A stretch of 64,000 bases of DNA from Streptomyces hyderabadensis (GTDB taxonomy: Bacteria > Actinomycetota > Actinomycetes > Streptomycetales > Streptomycetaceae): contig NZ_JAIOJZ010000038.1 in NCBI RefSeq assembly GCF_020404845.1, positions 1 to 64,000 on the forward strand, in the 5' to 3' direction. The notes under the pieces were generated by a model. It worked only from the letters and a program-made list of their open reading frames with translations, ran no database searches and was not told the origin of the DNA. Positions 49,954 to 58,128 of this stretch are shown piece by piece. The number at the start of each line of letters is the position of its first letter. Positions within the stretch are counted from its first letter, which is position 1. The translations under genes and the position numbers were made by a program.

Positions 49954-50811
49954 GTGAGCGAATCCAGAGAACTGGGCAGAGCCTTGCATGGCTGGCGGGA
50001 CCGGATCGCCCCTGCCACGGTCGGACTGTCCGCGGGCGGGGTACGTCGGGCCGCCGGACTGCGCCGCGAGGAACTGGCCCAGCTCGCCGGCCTGTCGGTG
50101 GACTACATCACCCGCCTGGAACAGGGCCGGGCCACTTCCCCGTCGGCGCAGGTCCTGTCCGCGCTGGCCCGTGCCCTGCGGCTGTCGGCAGCCGAGCGTG
50201 AATACCTGTTTCTCCTCGCGGGCCAGCCGGCGCCGGGTCCCGGGCAGCTGCCGGCGCACATTCCACCGGGGGTCCGAAGGCTGCTCGACCAGCTGGACGG
50301 CTCACCGCTGAGCGTGCATGACGCCGCCTGGAACCTGATTCTGTGGAACCCGTTGTGGGCGGCCCTGTTCGGAGACCCGTCCGCGCTGCGCGGACGCGAG
50401 CGCAACATCGCCTGGCGGCACTTCGCCGACCTGCCCAGCCGGGTCAGCCACACCCCCGAGCAGGAGGCCCGGTTCGAGGAGGCCGTGGTCGCCGATCTCC
50501 GGGCGGCGACCGCCCGCTACCCCGCCGATGCCGGCCTGCGCTCCCTGATCAAGGACCTGCGGGGTGTCAGCACCGGCTTCGCACGGCTGTGGGACACGGG
50601 CATCGTGGGGGTCCATGAGTCGGACACCAAGACCGTCCATCACCCCGATGCCGGCGCAATCACCTTCGACTGTGACGTGCTGACGGCTCCCGGCAGCGAT
50701 CTGCGCATTGTCGCCTATACCGCCGCTCCTGGCAGCGACGCCGCCGACCGACTCCGGCTCCTCGACGTCATCGGCACCCAGACCATGACCGAAGACAGCA
50801 CCCCGGGATAG
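49954..50811 (+). CDS. XRE regulator with MmyB-like ligand-binding domain
   Basis: GTG 49954 lies 7 nt after a GATACT -10-like box, so the message is probably leaderless; 285 residues. The HTH is LRREELAQLAGLSVDYITRL and EQGRATSPSAQVLSALARAL. The C-terminal MmyB-like PAS domain follows (DAAWNLILWNPLWAALFGDP, RNIAWRHFADLPSRV, PDAGAITFDCDVLTAPGSDL). In Streptomyces these regulators sit beside SDRs, as here, and may bind fatty acids. It probably controls the divergent SDR at 49816. Confidence 0.9.
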   Translation: MSESRELGRALHGWRDRIAPATVGLSAGGVRRAAGLRREELAQLAGLSVDYITRLEQGRATSPSAQVLSALARALRLSAAEREYLFLLAGQPAPGPGQLPAHIPPGVRRLLDQLDGSPLSVHDAAWNLILWNPLWAALFGDPSALRGRERNIAWRHFADLPSRVSHTPEQEARFEEAVVADLRAATARYPADAGLRSLIKDLRGVSTGFARLWDTGIVGVHESDTKTVHHPDAGAITFDCDVLTAPGSDLRIVAYTAAPGSDAADRLRLLDVIGTQTMTEDSTPG

Positions 50812-50852
50812 CAGTCGGCGGGCGCACTCGACCCCCAGGCCCGCAGCCGGCG

Positions 50853-50922
50853 CACCGACCACCGACCACCAACCACCGACCACCAACCACCGATCACCGA
50901 TCACCGACCACCGACCACCGAC
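50853..50922. repeat. Ten tandem heptamers (CACCGAC)
   Basis: Ten consecutive 7-bp units CACC(G/A)A(C/T) run from 50853 to 50922: units 3 and 5 are CACCAAC, units 6 and 7 CACCGAT, the rest CACCGAC. It lies between the converging 3' ends of the XRE and NmrA-like genes. A 7-bp period implies slippage-prone sequence and possible length variation among strains. Confidence 0.9.
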
Positions 50923-50930
50923 GACAGCTT

Positions 50931-51788
50931 TCAGGCGGCGTTCGGGTCCGCCAGCTGGTCGGTGACGCCGCGGGGCTCGCGGCCCAGCAGCTCGGCGAGC
51001 AGCGGATCGACTCCCGCGAAGCGGCCTTCGCGGGCGGCCTGGAAGGTGGTGAGCGTCATGCGCGCCATCGCCTCCGGAGCAGCGGCGGCGACCTTGTCCG
51101 CGACCCACGCCTCGTCGTCCAGCGTCACGCGCGTGACCTCACGGCCACTGGCCGCCGATGCCATCGCGGCGATGTCGTCGAATGTCACGGCCTGGCCGGC
51201 CGTGAGCGTGACCGGGCCGTCGAAGGTGCGGTCTCCGGCCAGGATGACCGCTGCCGCTTCGGCGGCATCGGCGCGGTCGGTCCACGAGACCGGTCCGTCG
51301 GCCGGAGCGGCGATGGTGCCGGTCTGCCGCCAAGGGCCCAGCAGCCAGGCGAGGCTGTGGGCATAGAAGCCGTTGCGCAGTGCCGTCCAGGCGACGCCCG
51401 AGTCGGCCAGGAGCTGCTCGGTGGCGGCGTGGTCACGGGCCGGGTGGAAGGGGCTGTCGGCACCGGCGCCCTGGTGGCTGGTGTAGAGGATGCGCCCGGC
51501 TCCGGCCGCGACAGCGGCCTCGATGCCGACACGGTGCAGGGCGACGGCATCGGCGTGCGGGTCGTTGGAGGAGACGAGCAGGACCTGCTCGGCGCCCTCG
51601 AAGGAGTGCCGGAGCGCGGCCGGGTCTTCGTAGGAGCCTTGCCGTACCCGCACGCCGCGGTCGGCGAAGTGCTGTGCCTTGGCGACATCGCGGACGCTGA
51701 CGCCGATCCGCTCGGCGGGCAGGCGCTTGAGGAGGTGTTCGACGGTGGCGCCGTTGAGGGCGCCGGTCGCTCCGGTGACGACGATCAT
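50931..51788 (-). CDS. NmrA-like NAD(P)H-binding protein
   Basis: A 285-residue atypical SDR. MIVVTGATGALNGATVEHLL is the G-x-x-G-x-x-G motif (here G-A-T-G-A-L-N-G), RIGVSVRDVAKAQHFADRGV the second strand, and GAGADSPFHPARDHAATEQL with LRNGFYAHSL the typical NmrA/QorB central region. Such proteins bind NADPH and act as quinone reductases or redox-sensing regulators. The adjacent TetR at 51838-52461 is 49 bp upstream on the same strand, so the two form an operon. Confidence 0.88.
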   Translation of the reverse strand: MIVVTGATGALNGATVEHLLKRLPAERIGVSVRDVAKAQHFADRGVRVRQGSYEDPAALRHSFEGAEQVLLVSSNDPHADAVALHRVGIEAAVAAGAGRILYTSHQGAGADSPFHPARDHAATEQLLADSGVAWTALRNGFYAHSLAWLLGPWRQTGTIAAPADGPVSWTDRADAAEAAAVILAGDRTFDGPVTLTAGQAVTFDDIAAMASAASGREVTRVTLDDEAWVADKVAAAAPEAMARMTLTTFQAAREGRFAGVDPLLAELLGREPRGVTDQLADPNAA

Positions 51789-51837
51789 GAGGGCCTTCCT
51801 TTCGTTTCCGCGATGCGCCGGGGCAGGCGGGGTGGTG

Positions 51838-52461
51838 TCAGTGGCTGCGCAGGAGCGGCAGCAGGATGTCGTCGACGAGATGCTCGATGAACGCCTCGTC
51901 GCACGGCTCGCCCGCGATCACGATGCGGTGGACGATGATGGCCGGGGCGACCTCGGCGAACAGTTCGGCAGCCCGGGGGGCCAGATGTTCTCCGTGCCGG
52001 ATGGCCTTGCGCAGGGGCTCGTCGGTCATCGCCGCCTCGTCCCGACGCAGAATGCGGCGCATCTCCTCCGCGAGACGCGCATCGCTGCGCATCCCGGTGA
52101 ACAACGCCCCCAGCAGGCCGATCTCCTGCCCCGCGATCTGCTGGCTCAGCCAGGTGACCAGCCCGAGGAGGTCGCCTCTCAGGTCACCCGCGTCAGGCTC
52201 AGGAGGCGTGGCATGCGAACGGTGCTCGACCGCGGCCGTGACCAGCGCGGCCTTGTCACGATAGCGACGGTAGATCGTCGTCTTCGCTGCCCCGGAACGG
52301 CCCGCAACCGCTTCCATGGACAGCTGCTCGTAGCCCACCTCGGTCAACAGCGCCAGCGTTGCTTCAAGAATGGCCAGGTCACGGCTGGTGTCACGCGGCC
52401 GTCCCGGGACGGGCGGCCGAACCGTGCCAGTACTGCGCGAGCCACTCGATGCACTGGCCAC
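51838..52461 (-). CDS. TetR/AcrR-family regulator
   Basis: GTG 52461 gives 207 residues. PVPGRPRDTSRDLAILEATL is the usual R-G-R-P-R lead, LLTEVGYEQLSMEAVAGRSG and AAKTTIYRRYRDKAALVTAA the HTH, and the C-terminal part (DLRGDLLGLVTWLSQQIAGQ) a TetR_C-like ligand domain. A 13-bp perfect inverted repeat is located 10 bp upstream of the start. It heads an operon with the NmrA-like gene and probably represses both in the absence of ligand. Confidence 0.88.
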   Translation of the reverse strand: MASASSGSRSTGTVRPPVPGRPRDTSRDLAILEATLALLTEVGYEQLSMEAVAGRSGAAKTTIYRRYRDKAALVTAAVEHRSHATPPEPDAGDLRGDLLGLVTWLSQQIAGQEIGLLGALFTGMRSDARLAEEMRRILRRDEAAMTDEPLRKAIRHGEHLAPRAAELFAEVAPAIIVHRIVIAGEPCDEAFIEHLVDDILLPLLRSH

Positions 52462-52470
52462 GCCTACACC

Positions 52471-52505
52471 TACTTTCGATACGCTACGGTTGCGTATCGA
52501 AAGTA
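52471..52505. promoter_or_regulatory. TetR operator: 13-bp perfect inverted repeat
   Basis: TACTTTCGATACG (52471-52483) and CGTATCGAAAGTA (52493-52505) pair perfectly across a 9-nt centre. The CGATACG...CGTATCG core is a common TetR-site form. It lies between the TetR start (52461) and an otherwise gene-free 230-bp region before the ArsR gene. Confidence 0.85.
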
Positions 52506-52734
52506 ACTCGGAAGGCAGACCTGCGGCAACTCGGAAGCGCTGACGGCCACGACGATGACATCCGCATCGACCCGACCTCAGTCCCGTACGGGCCCGGCCC
52601 CTCGCCCACATCTGCCCCGCCGCCTTGAGCCGGTGCCGCCGCCTCCGGTGAGACCGCGGCCGACGAATGCGGGCACCTAGACTGGTCGGCGCAGAGCACA
52701 GAGCTGATGATCAAGGGTGAATGGGAGAGGGACT

Positions 52735-53097
52735 GTGGCGGCAGACGTCGGTGGTTCCGGGGATCCGCCCACCGAGGTGCTGACGGAGGCGGCCGCCGCG
52801 TTCGGGCTGCTGGCGTCGTCCGCCCGGCTGCACATCGTGTGGGCGTTGTCGCAGGGCGAGAGTGATGTGAGCCACCTCGCGGACCGGGTGGGCGGGGCGC
52901 TGCCCGCGGTCAGCCAGCACCTGGCGAAGCTCAAACTCGCCGGTCTGGTGCGCTCCCGCAGGGAAGGCCGACGGGTCGTCTACTTCGTCGACGACTCCGA
53001 CGTGGTGACGGTGGTGCGCCTGATGGTCGGCCAGCTCACCGCCCGCGCCCAGGGCGCATCCGCCCCGGTGCGCCGGCTGCGCGGGTCCGGTGCGTGA
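52735..53097 (+). CDS. ArsR/SmtB-family transcriptional regulator
   Basis: GTG 52735 (GGGAGAGGG 4-12 nt upstream) gives 120 residues. FGLLASSARLHIVWALSQGE, SDVSHLADRVGGALPAVSQH and LAKLKLAGLVRSRREGRRVV form the winged HTH. There is no C-x-C in the alpha-3 helix (ELCVCDL type), but D/H-x-H-type residues near the C-terminus are also scarce, so the sensed metal is unclear. It overlaps the start of the P-type ATPase gene by 8 bp, so the two are co-translated and it likely senses the ion that pump moves. Confidence 0.88.
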   Translation: MAADVGGSGDPPTEVLTEAAAAFGLLASSARLHIVWALSQGESDVSHLADRVGGALPAVSQHLAKLKLAGLVRSRREGRRVVYFVDDSDVVTVVRLMVGQLTARAQGASAPVRRLRGSGA

Positions 53098-55810
53098 GCC
53101 GGCCCCGGCGTCGCAGCCCGGCGGTGCAGGACTGGCTCACGGCGCCGCGTCGGCGCGGGGGGACCTCGCGGCCGCCGGCGCCCCGGTCGCCGGCCCCCAG
53201 GTTCCGACCGTGCTGCAGGTGCTGCGGCGACTCGACAGCAGCCCGCGCGGACTGACCGAGGCGCAGGCCCAGGAGCGGCTGGCACGGGTCGGGCCGAACA
53301 CGCTTCCCGTACATCGCGGCGCCTCGTGGCCGCGGCTCTTCGTCCGTAGCCTGCGGGACCCGTTCACGGCGGTCCTGGGATGCCTCGGCCTGGTGTCGGC
53401 CGTCGTCGCCTCGTGGGGCACGGCCTGCGTGATCCTGCTGCTCGTCGGAGTCAGCTGCGTCCTGCGCGCGACCCCGGAGCATCGGGCCGACCGTTCCATG
53501 GCCACGCTGCGCAAGATGGTCGCCACCACCGCCGCGACCCAGCGCCGTACGGAGGACGACGCGGCTCCCGTGGCGCGTGAGATCCCGGTGGACGAACTGG
53601 TGCCCGGTGACGTGGTCCGCCTCGGTCCGGGGGATCCGGTCCCGGCCGACGTACGGCTGCTGCGCGCCCGCGGGCTGACGGTGTATCAGGCCGCGCTCAC
53701 CGGGGAGTCGGTCCCCGTGGCCAAGGACGCCGGCGACGTGCCGGTCGCGGCCGGTTCCCGTACGGGGCCCCGCGCGCGAGGCGCGGATCCGGGAGTGGGG
53801 GGATTCGACGATCCCCGCCTCTGTTTCCAGGGCAGCAGCGTCGCCTCCGGCAGCGGCACGGCGGTCGTCGTGGCGACCGGTGCGCGGACCCGGTTCGCCG
53901 GGGCCCACGGCCGCCTCGCCGTGCAGCGGGAGACGAGCGCCTTCGACCGCTCCGTGCGCGGCATCGCCTGGACCCTGATCCGGTTCGTGCTGCTGACCCC
54001 GCCGCTGGTCCTGATGGCGAATGCCGCGCTGCGCGGGCGCGGCCTGGAAACGGTGCCGTTCGCCGTCGCGGTGGCGGTCGGGCTGACCCCGGAGATGCTG
54101 CCGGTCATCGTCTCCACCTGCATGGCCCGCGCGGCGGCGCTGCTGGCCCGTACGCACGGGGTGATCGTCAAACGGCTGACGGCGCTGCACGACCTCGGCG
54201 CCGTCGACGTGCTCTGCCTGGACAAGACCGGCACCCTCACCCAGGACCGTCCCGTCGTCCACCGCGCGCTCGGCCCGGACGGCACCGAAGACTTCGAACC
54301 GCTGCGCTGGGCCGCGGTGAACGCCTGGTCGACCCTCCATCTGGCCGATCTGCCCGCCCCGGACGCCCTCGACGAGGCAGTCCTGGACGCCGTGGACGAG
54401 GACGCCCTCGGGGCGCACGACGCGGTGGCGGTTCTGCCCTTCGACCCGGTGCGGCGCCTGGCCACCGCGGTCGTCCGCACGCCGGGCCGGCTGGGCACGC
54501 ACACGCTGGTCGTCAAGGGAGCCGTCGAGGCCGTTCTGGAGCGCTGCGCGCTGGCGGAGGACGAGCGAGACGGCCTGTCCGCCCGCGCCACCGCGCTGGC
54601 GGAGGACGGTCTGCGCGTGCTGGCGGTCGCCACCGCCGAACGCCCCGCTCGCACCCGCGACTACACCCCGGCCGACGAACGCGGCCTGGTCTTCCGGGGC
54701 TTCGTCACCTTCCGGGACGCGCCGGCGCCCACCGCCGCCGACACGCTGGCCGCCCTCGCGGACCGAGGCGTCACGGTCAAGCTGTTGACCGGCGACCACC
54801 CGGGGACCGCTGTCCGGGCCTGCCGCGACCTGGGCGTCCAGGTCGCTCCGGAGGCCGTCCTGACCGCCGGGGACGTCGACGGGCTCGGCGACGACGAACT
54901 CGCCGCTGCCGCACCGCGTGCCACCGTCTTCGCGCGCTGCACTCCCGAACACAAGGCCCGGATCGCCGCCGCCCTCCGCTCCGGCGGGCACACCGTCGGC
55001 TTCCTCGGCGACGGTGTGAACGACCTGCCGGCCCTGCACGCGGCCGACGTCGGCATCGTCCACCGCGACGCCGTGGCCGTCGCCCGGGAGAGTGCCGACG
55101 TGGTCCTCGCGGACAAGGACCTCACCGCGATCGACCACGCCATCACGGCGGGGCGTCACTCCGGCGCCAACATCGCCACCTATCTGCGCATCATCCTGTC
55201 CTCGAACCTGGGCAACGTGATCGCGATGCTCGCAGCGGGGCTGCTGCTCCCCTTCCTGCCGATGCTCCCGGCCCAGGTCCTCGCCCAGAACCTCTGCTTC
55301 GACGCGGCCCAGCTCGCCTTCGCCCACGACCGGCCCGATCCGCGGACGCTGCACCGTCCCACCCTGCTGCGTCCGCGCGGGCTCTTGCGCTTCATCACCG
55401 GCTTCGGCCTGCTCAACGCCGTCGCCGACCTGGCCACCTTCGGTGTCCTCGCCCTCACCCTGTACGGGCCCGACGGCCTGGACGACGAGGCGGTCTTCCA
55501 CTCCGGCTGGTTCACCGAGAACCTGGTCACCCAGGCCCTGGTGATGCTGATCCTGCGCGGCGCGGGGCGCGTCCCGGGCCCGGTCGCCTGGGCGGCGGCA
55601 GCGCTGACCGCCGTGGGACTGCTGCTACCGGTCTCGCCGCTGGGCGCCATGCTCGGCCTCACCGCCCTGCCGGTCCTGTACTACGTGCTGCTCGCCGTCG
55701 TCCTCGTGCTCTACGCGGCCGGGCTGACGGCGGCGCGGATCCGTTACGACGACCGGCAACGGCGCTGGCCCGGCGGCATCCGTCCGGCCCGCGGCCGACG
55801 TCACCCGTAG
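53090..55810 (+). CDS. P-type ATPase, MgtA-like (P3B)
   Basis: A 906-residue P-type ATPase. Actuator motif LTGESVPVAKD, phosphorylation site CLDKTGTLTQD, nucleotide domain KGAVEAVLERC, hinge GDGVNDLPALHAADVGI. The transmembrane motif VGLTPEMLPVIVSTCMARAA is that of MgtA/MgtB Mg2+ importers (P3B), as is the C-terminal S-S-N-L-G-N-V-I-A-M-L. About ten membrane segments. ATP-driven import of Mg2+ (or a related ion) is expected. GTG 53090 lies within the end of the ArsR gene. Its stop region overlaps that of the convergent LCP gene by 10 bp. Confidence 0.88.
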   Translation: MREPAPASQPGGAGLAHGAASARGDLAAAGAPVAGPQVPTVLQVLRRLDSSPRGLTEAQAQERLARVGPNTLPVHRGASWPRLFVRSLRDPFTAVLGCLGLVSAVVASWGTACVILLLVGVSCVLRATPEHRADRSMATLRKMVATTAATQRRTEDDAAPVAREIPVDELVPGDVVRLGPGDPVPADVRLLRARGLTVYQAALTGESVPVAKDAGDVPVAAGSRTGPRARGADPGVGGFDDPRLCFQGSSVASGSGTAVVVATGARTRFAGAHGRLAVQRETSAFDRSVRGIAWTLIRFVLLTPPLVLMANAALRGRGLETVPFAVAVAVGLTPEMLPVIVSTCMARAAALLARTHGVIVKRLTALHDLGAVDVLCLDKTGTLTQDRPVVHRALGPDGTEDFEPLRWAAVNAWSTLHLADLPAPDALDEAVLDAVDEDALGAHDAVAVLPFDPVRRLATAVVRTPGRLGTHTLVVKGAVEAVLERCALAEDERDGLSARATALAEDGLRVLAVATAERPARTRDYTPADERGLVFRGFVTFRDAPAPTAADTLAALADRGVTVKLLTGDHPGTAVRACRDLGVQVAPEAVLTAGDVDGLGDDELAAAAPRATVFARCTPEHKARIAAALRSGGHTVGFLGDGVNDLPALHAADVGIVHRDAVAVARESADVVLADKDLTAIDHAITAGRHSGANIATYLRIILSSNLGNVIAMLAAGLLLPFLPMLPAQVLAQNLCFDAAQLAFAHDRPDPRTLHRPTLLRPRGLLRFITGFGLLNAVADLATFGVLALTLYGPDGLDDEAVFHSGWFTENLVTQALVMLILRGAGRVPGPVAWAAAALTAVGLLLPVSPLGAMLGLTALPVLYYVLLAVVLVLYAAGLTAARIRYDDRQRRWPGGIRPARGRRHP

Positions 55811-57381
55811 GACAGGTCCGCGCACAGGTCGTCGTCGGCGGAGCGGGCCCCGTCGGCGACGGAGGAGGGCACGGTGGTCGGTCCGGGCGCGGCGGAGCTG
55901 CCGCCGGCGGCGTAGGACGCGCCCAGGACCACACGGACGCCGGACCCACCGGTGGACCGGAGCTGAGCGCCGGAGAAGACCGCGGCGACCGTCCGGGCCT
56001 GGGCTTCGAGGCCCGCGCCGTACTCGATCACGGTGGTGGCATGGTCCTGGCTGTTCGCGTTGGCGGTGCCGGTGACCGTGAAGCCGTGCTCGGTGAGCGT
56101 CGCCGCGGCGTTCGAGGCCAGGCCGGGCACGGTGGTGCCGTTGTAGACCGCGACCTCGATGCCGTCGCCGGACACCTGCTCCTCTGCCTCTGCCTCTGCC
56201 TCGGCCTCCGCCTTCGGCGAGGCGGATGCGGATGCGGAGGTTTGTGCCGTGCTCTTGCCGCTGGCATCGGTGCCGTCGATGGTGCGGTCGGCTCTGAGCG
56301 CGGCCCACAACCGCCCGGCGTCCGGCTCGACGATCGCGACGCGGCTGCCCTCGTACCGCCAGGGTATGGTGACGAACTTCGTGCTGTGCAGGTCGATGTC
56401 CTTCAACGACATCGCGAAGGAGATCAGCTTGTCGGCCGTGCCCAGGCCCGGGTCGACGGTCATCGACTTGGTGGCCGCGTCGGCGAGGGGGAGCAGCTTG
56501 GTCGGCGTGAGCCCGTTGCTCTTGATCTTGCCGATGAGGCTGGCGACGAAGGCCTGCTGGCGTTTGATGCGGCCTATGTCCGAGCCGTCGCCGATGCCGT
56601 GCCGGAGGCGTACGTAGTCGAGGGCCTGTTGCCCGGCGACGGTCTGCTCGCCCTTCTTGAAGAGCAGTCGGCCCTGTGTGGTGCGGTGGGGGTTGAGGTC
56701 CTTCTCGTACACGTCGCCGGGGAGGCACACGTCCACCCCGCCCACGACGTCCGTCAGTGCCGCGAAGCCCTTGAAGTCGACGACGACGGTGTGGTCCACG
56801 CGCAGACCGGTGAGCTTCTCGACCGTGTTCTGGGTGCAGGCGGGGTTGCCCTTCGCTGTCTGCCCCACCGAGAACGCCGAGTTGAACATCGCGTCGGTCT
56901 GCGTCGTCGTCCAGGTGCCGTCGGGAAGCTTGCACGGCGGGATGGTCAGCAGGGTGTCGCGCGGGATGGAGACGGCTGTCGCGTACTTGTGGTCGGCGTG
57001 GATGTGCAGCAGGAACGCCGTGTCGGAGCGGCCGACGTCGTCCTTGCTGCCGCCTCCCAGCGCGCTGTTGCCGTCCGTGCGCGCGTCCGAGCCGATGACG
57101 AGGACGTTCTGGCCCTTGGCGGAGCCGGCCTCCGGACGGTTCTTGGACAGGCCGTCGCCGTCGAAGGTGTCGATGTTGCCGCTGAGCTTCAGATAGATCC
57201 ACCCCAGACCGGCCGTGCCCAGCACCGTCACGGCCAGGGCGGTCAGGAGCGTGATCCGCAGCGGGCTGCGCCGTCGGCGCCGCGCTGTCGAGGCACGGCG
57301 CCGGCTGGATCCACCGCGGCGGGGCGGATCCGCGCGGCGCCGACGGCGGGAAGGGCTGGTGCGATCGTGCGTGCTGGTCAC
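55801..57381 (-). CDS. LCP (LytR-CpsA-Psr) cell-wall ligase with LytR_C domain
   Basis: A 526-residue membrane-anchored protein. After a very basic tail (RRRRRADPPRRGG, RRASTARRRRRS) comes one transmembrane helix (LRITLLTALAVTVLGTAGLG). The LCP domain shows NVLVIGSDAR, SDTAFLLHIHADHKYATAVS, IPRDTLLTIP, VVVDFKGFAALTDVVGGVDV and YVRLRHGIGDGSDIGRIKRQ, all catalytic Arg/Asp positions. An A-E-A-E linker leads to a LytR_C domain (VAVYNGTTVPGLASNAAATL). LCP enzymes attach wall polymers to peptidoglycan outside the cell. Its GTG faces the tatA gene, with a TTGCGCAA site between. Confidence 0.93.
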   Translation of the reverse strand: MTSTHDRTSPSRRRRRADPPRRGGSSRRRASTARRRRRSPLRITLLTALAVTVLGTAGLGWIYLKLSGNIDTFDGDGLSKNRPEAGSAKGQNVLVIGSDARTDGNSALGGGSKDDVGRSDTAFLLHIHADHKYATAVSIPRDTLLTIPPCKLPDGTWTTTQTDAMFNSAFSVGQTAKGNPACTQNTVEKLTGLRVDHTVVVDFKGFAALTDVVGGVDVCLPGDVYEKDLNPHRTTQGRLLFKKGEQTVAGQQALDYVRLRHGIGDGSDIGRIKRQQAFVASLIGKIKSNGLTPTKLLPLADAATKSMTVDPGLGTADKLISFAMSLKDIDLHSTKFVTIPWRYEGSRVAIVEPDAGRLWAALRADRTIDGTDASGKSTAQTSASASASPKAEAEAEAEAEEQVSGDGIEVAVYNGTTVPGLASNAAATLTEHGFTVTGTANANSQDHATTVIEYGAGLEAQARTVAAVFSGAQLRSTGGSGVRVVLGASYAAGGSSAAPGPTTVPSSVADGARSADDDLCADLSYG

Positions 57382-57457
57382 TGGCGCGTCCTCATACGTC
57401 CTCGTCCATTCGGCTCATACGGAGGGGACGACTGACCCCACCCCCACAGTTGTATAG

Positions 57458-57465
57458 TTGCGCAA
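57458..57465. promoter_or_regulatory. TTGCGCAA site, LCP/tatA intergenic
   Basis: TATAG-TTGCGCAA-TATA (57453-57469) sits in an AT-rich pocket 77 bp from the LCP start and 68 bp from the tatA start, so it can serve both divergent promoters. The same 8-bp palindrome occurs before the two other genes of this group (58075, 58674). Confidence 0.7.
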
Positions 57466-57532
57466 TATAGCAATTATTAGCTCCGCGTCGTCCGGCGCGG
57501 GCTGCCAACCGGCGACGAGGAGAGTGGACGGG

Positions 57533-57805
57533 ATGCTGCGCAACGGACTGGAACCCTGGCACCTGCTGATCGTGGCGATCGTGATCATCGTGCTGTTCGG
57601 GTCAAAGAAACTGCCCGAGACCGCCCGTGCCCTGGGCAAGTCGATGCGCATCCTCAAGAGCGAGGCCAAGGCCATGAAGGGCGACAGTGCCCCGCAGCCT
57701 GCCACGAGGGGCCACGCTGCCGACCCCATCACGATCGCGCCGCGCGCGAACGGCACAGCCCTGGACGAGCCCCGGCCGGCCGCTGGGGACGACGCGGCCC
57801 GCTGA
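57533..57805 (+). CDS. tatA: TatA-family twin-arginine translocase subunit
   Basis: A 90-residue protein: short N-terminal segment MLRNGLEPWHLLIVAIVIIV with the transmembrane helix, the L-F-G-S-K-K-L-P hinge, then the amphipathic helix ETARALGKSMRILKSEAKAM and a disordered tail. This is canonical TatA; it polymerises to form the Tat export pore. tatC is not in the window, so this is a paralogue outside the main tat locus. ATG 57533 with GAGGAG at 10-16 nt. It is divergent from the LCP gene with one TTGCGCAA site between them. Confidence 0.9.
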   Translation: MLRNGLEPWHLLIVAIVIIVLFGSKKLPETARALGKSMRILKSEAKAMKGDSAPQPATRGHAADPITIAPRANGTALDEPRPAAGDDAAR

Positions 57806-57827
57806 GGCCCCGGGCAGCTCCCGTGGG

Positions 57828-58058
57828 TCAGGGGCTGGCCGCATCGAATCCGTACCGCAGCGGCTGGCTCTTCACCCGGACATCGCGCCGGTAGACGTAC
57901 ACGGCCTCCACCCGCACTCCGTCGGGCACGCCGTCCGGCGCGCAGGGCTGGGTCACCTGGATCACCCAGGGCCGCCCCGCCACCTTCATCTCCACCCCGT
58001 CAGCCAGCCCCCCGGTGAGTACCGCGGTCTCCCAGCTCGTCGCATCGGCAGTCTCCAT
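57828..58058 (-). CDS. Hypothetical protein (beta-rich, 76 residues)
   Basis: From ATG 58058: METADATSWETAVLTGGLAD then GVEMKVAGRPWVIQVTQPC and VRVEAVYVYRRDVRVKSQPL. The alternating pattern predicts a small beta barrel or sheet; there is one cysteine and no signal peptide or membrane segment. I do not recognise the family. The 10-bp palindrome GTTGCGCAAC at 58074-58083 lies 16 bp upstream of its start, the same site found before tatA and the TatB-like gene, so it is probably co-regulated with them. Confidence 0.6.
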   Translation of the reverse strand: METADATSWETAVLTGGLADGVEMKVAGRPWVIQVTQPCAPDGVPDGVRVEAVYVYRRDVRVKSQPLRYGFDAASP

Positions 58059-58073
58059 AGAGACAGTTTAAGG

Positions 58074-58083
58074 GTTGCGCAAC
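58074..58083. promoter_or_regulatory. GTTGCGCAAC palindrome
   Basis: A 10-bp perfect palindrome flanked by AAGG and TTTATG, directly upstream of the 76-residue hypothetical gene on the minus strand. It contains the shared TTGCGCAA core (58075-58082). Confidence 0.7.
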
Positions 58084-58128
58084 TTTATGAGTGTCGCGGG
58101 GGTGAATCATGGAGGAACCGGCCGGCCC

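Noticed and set aside
53036..55501. Minus-strand open frame of 821 codons
   Set aside because: It is the complement of the MgtA-like ATPase and has no recognisable domains; amino acid composition is typical of antisense frames.
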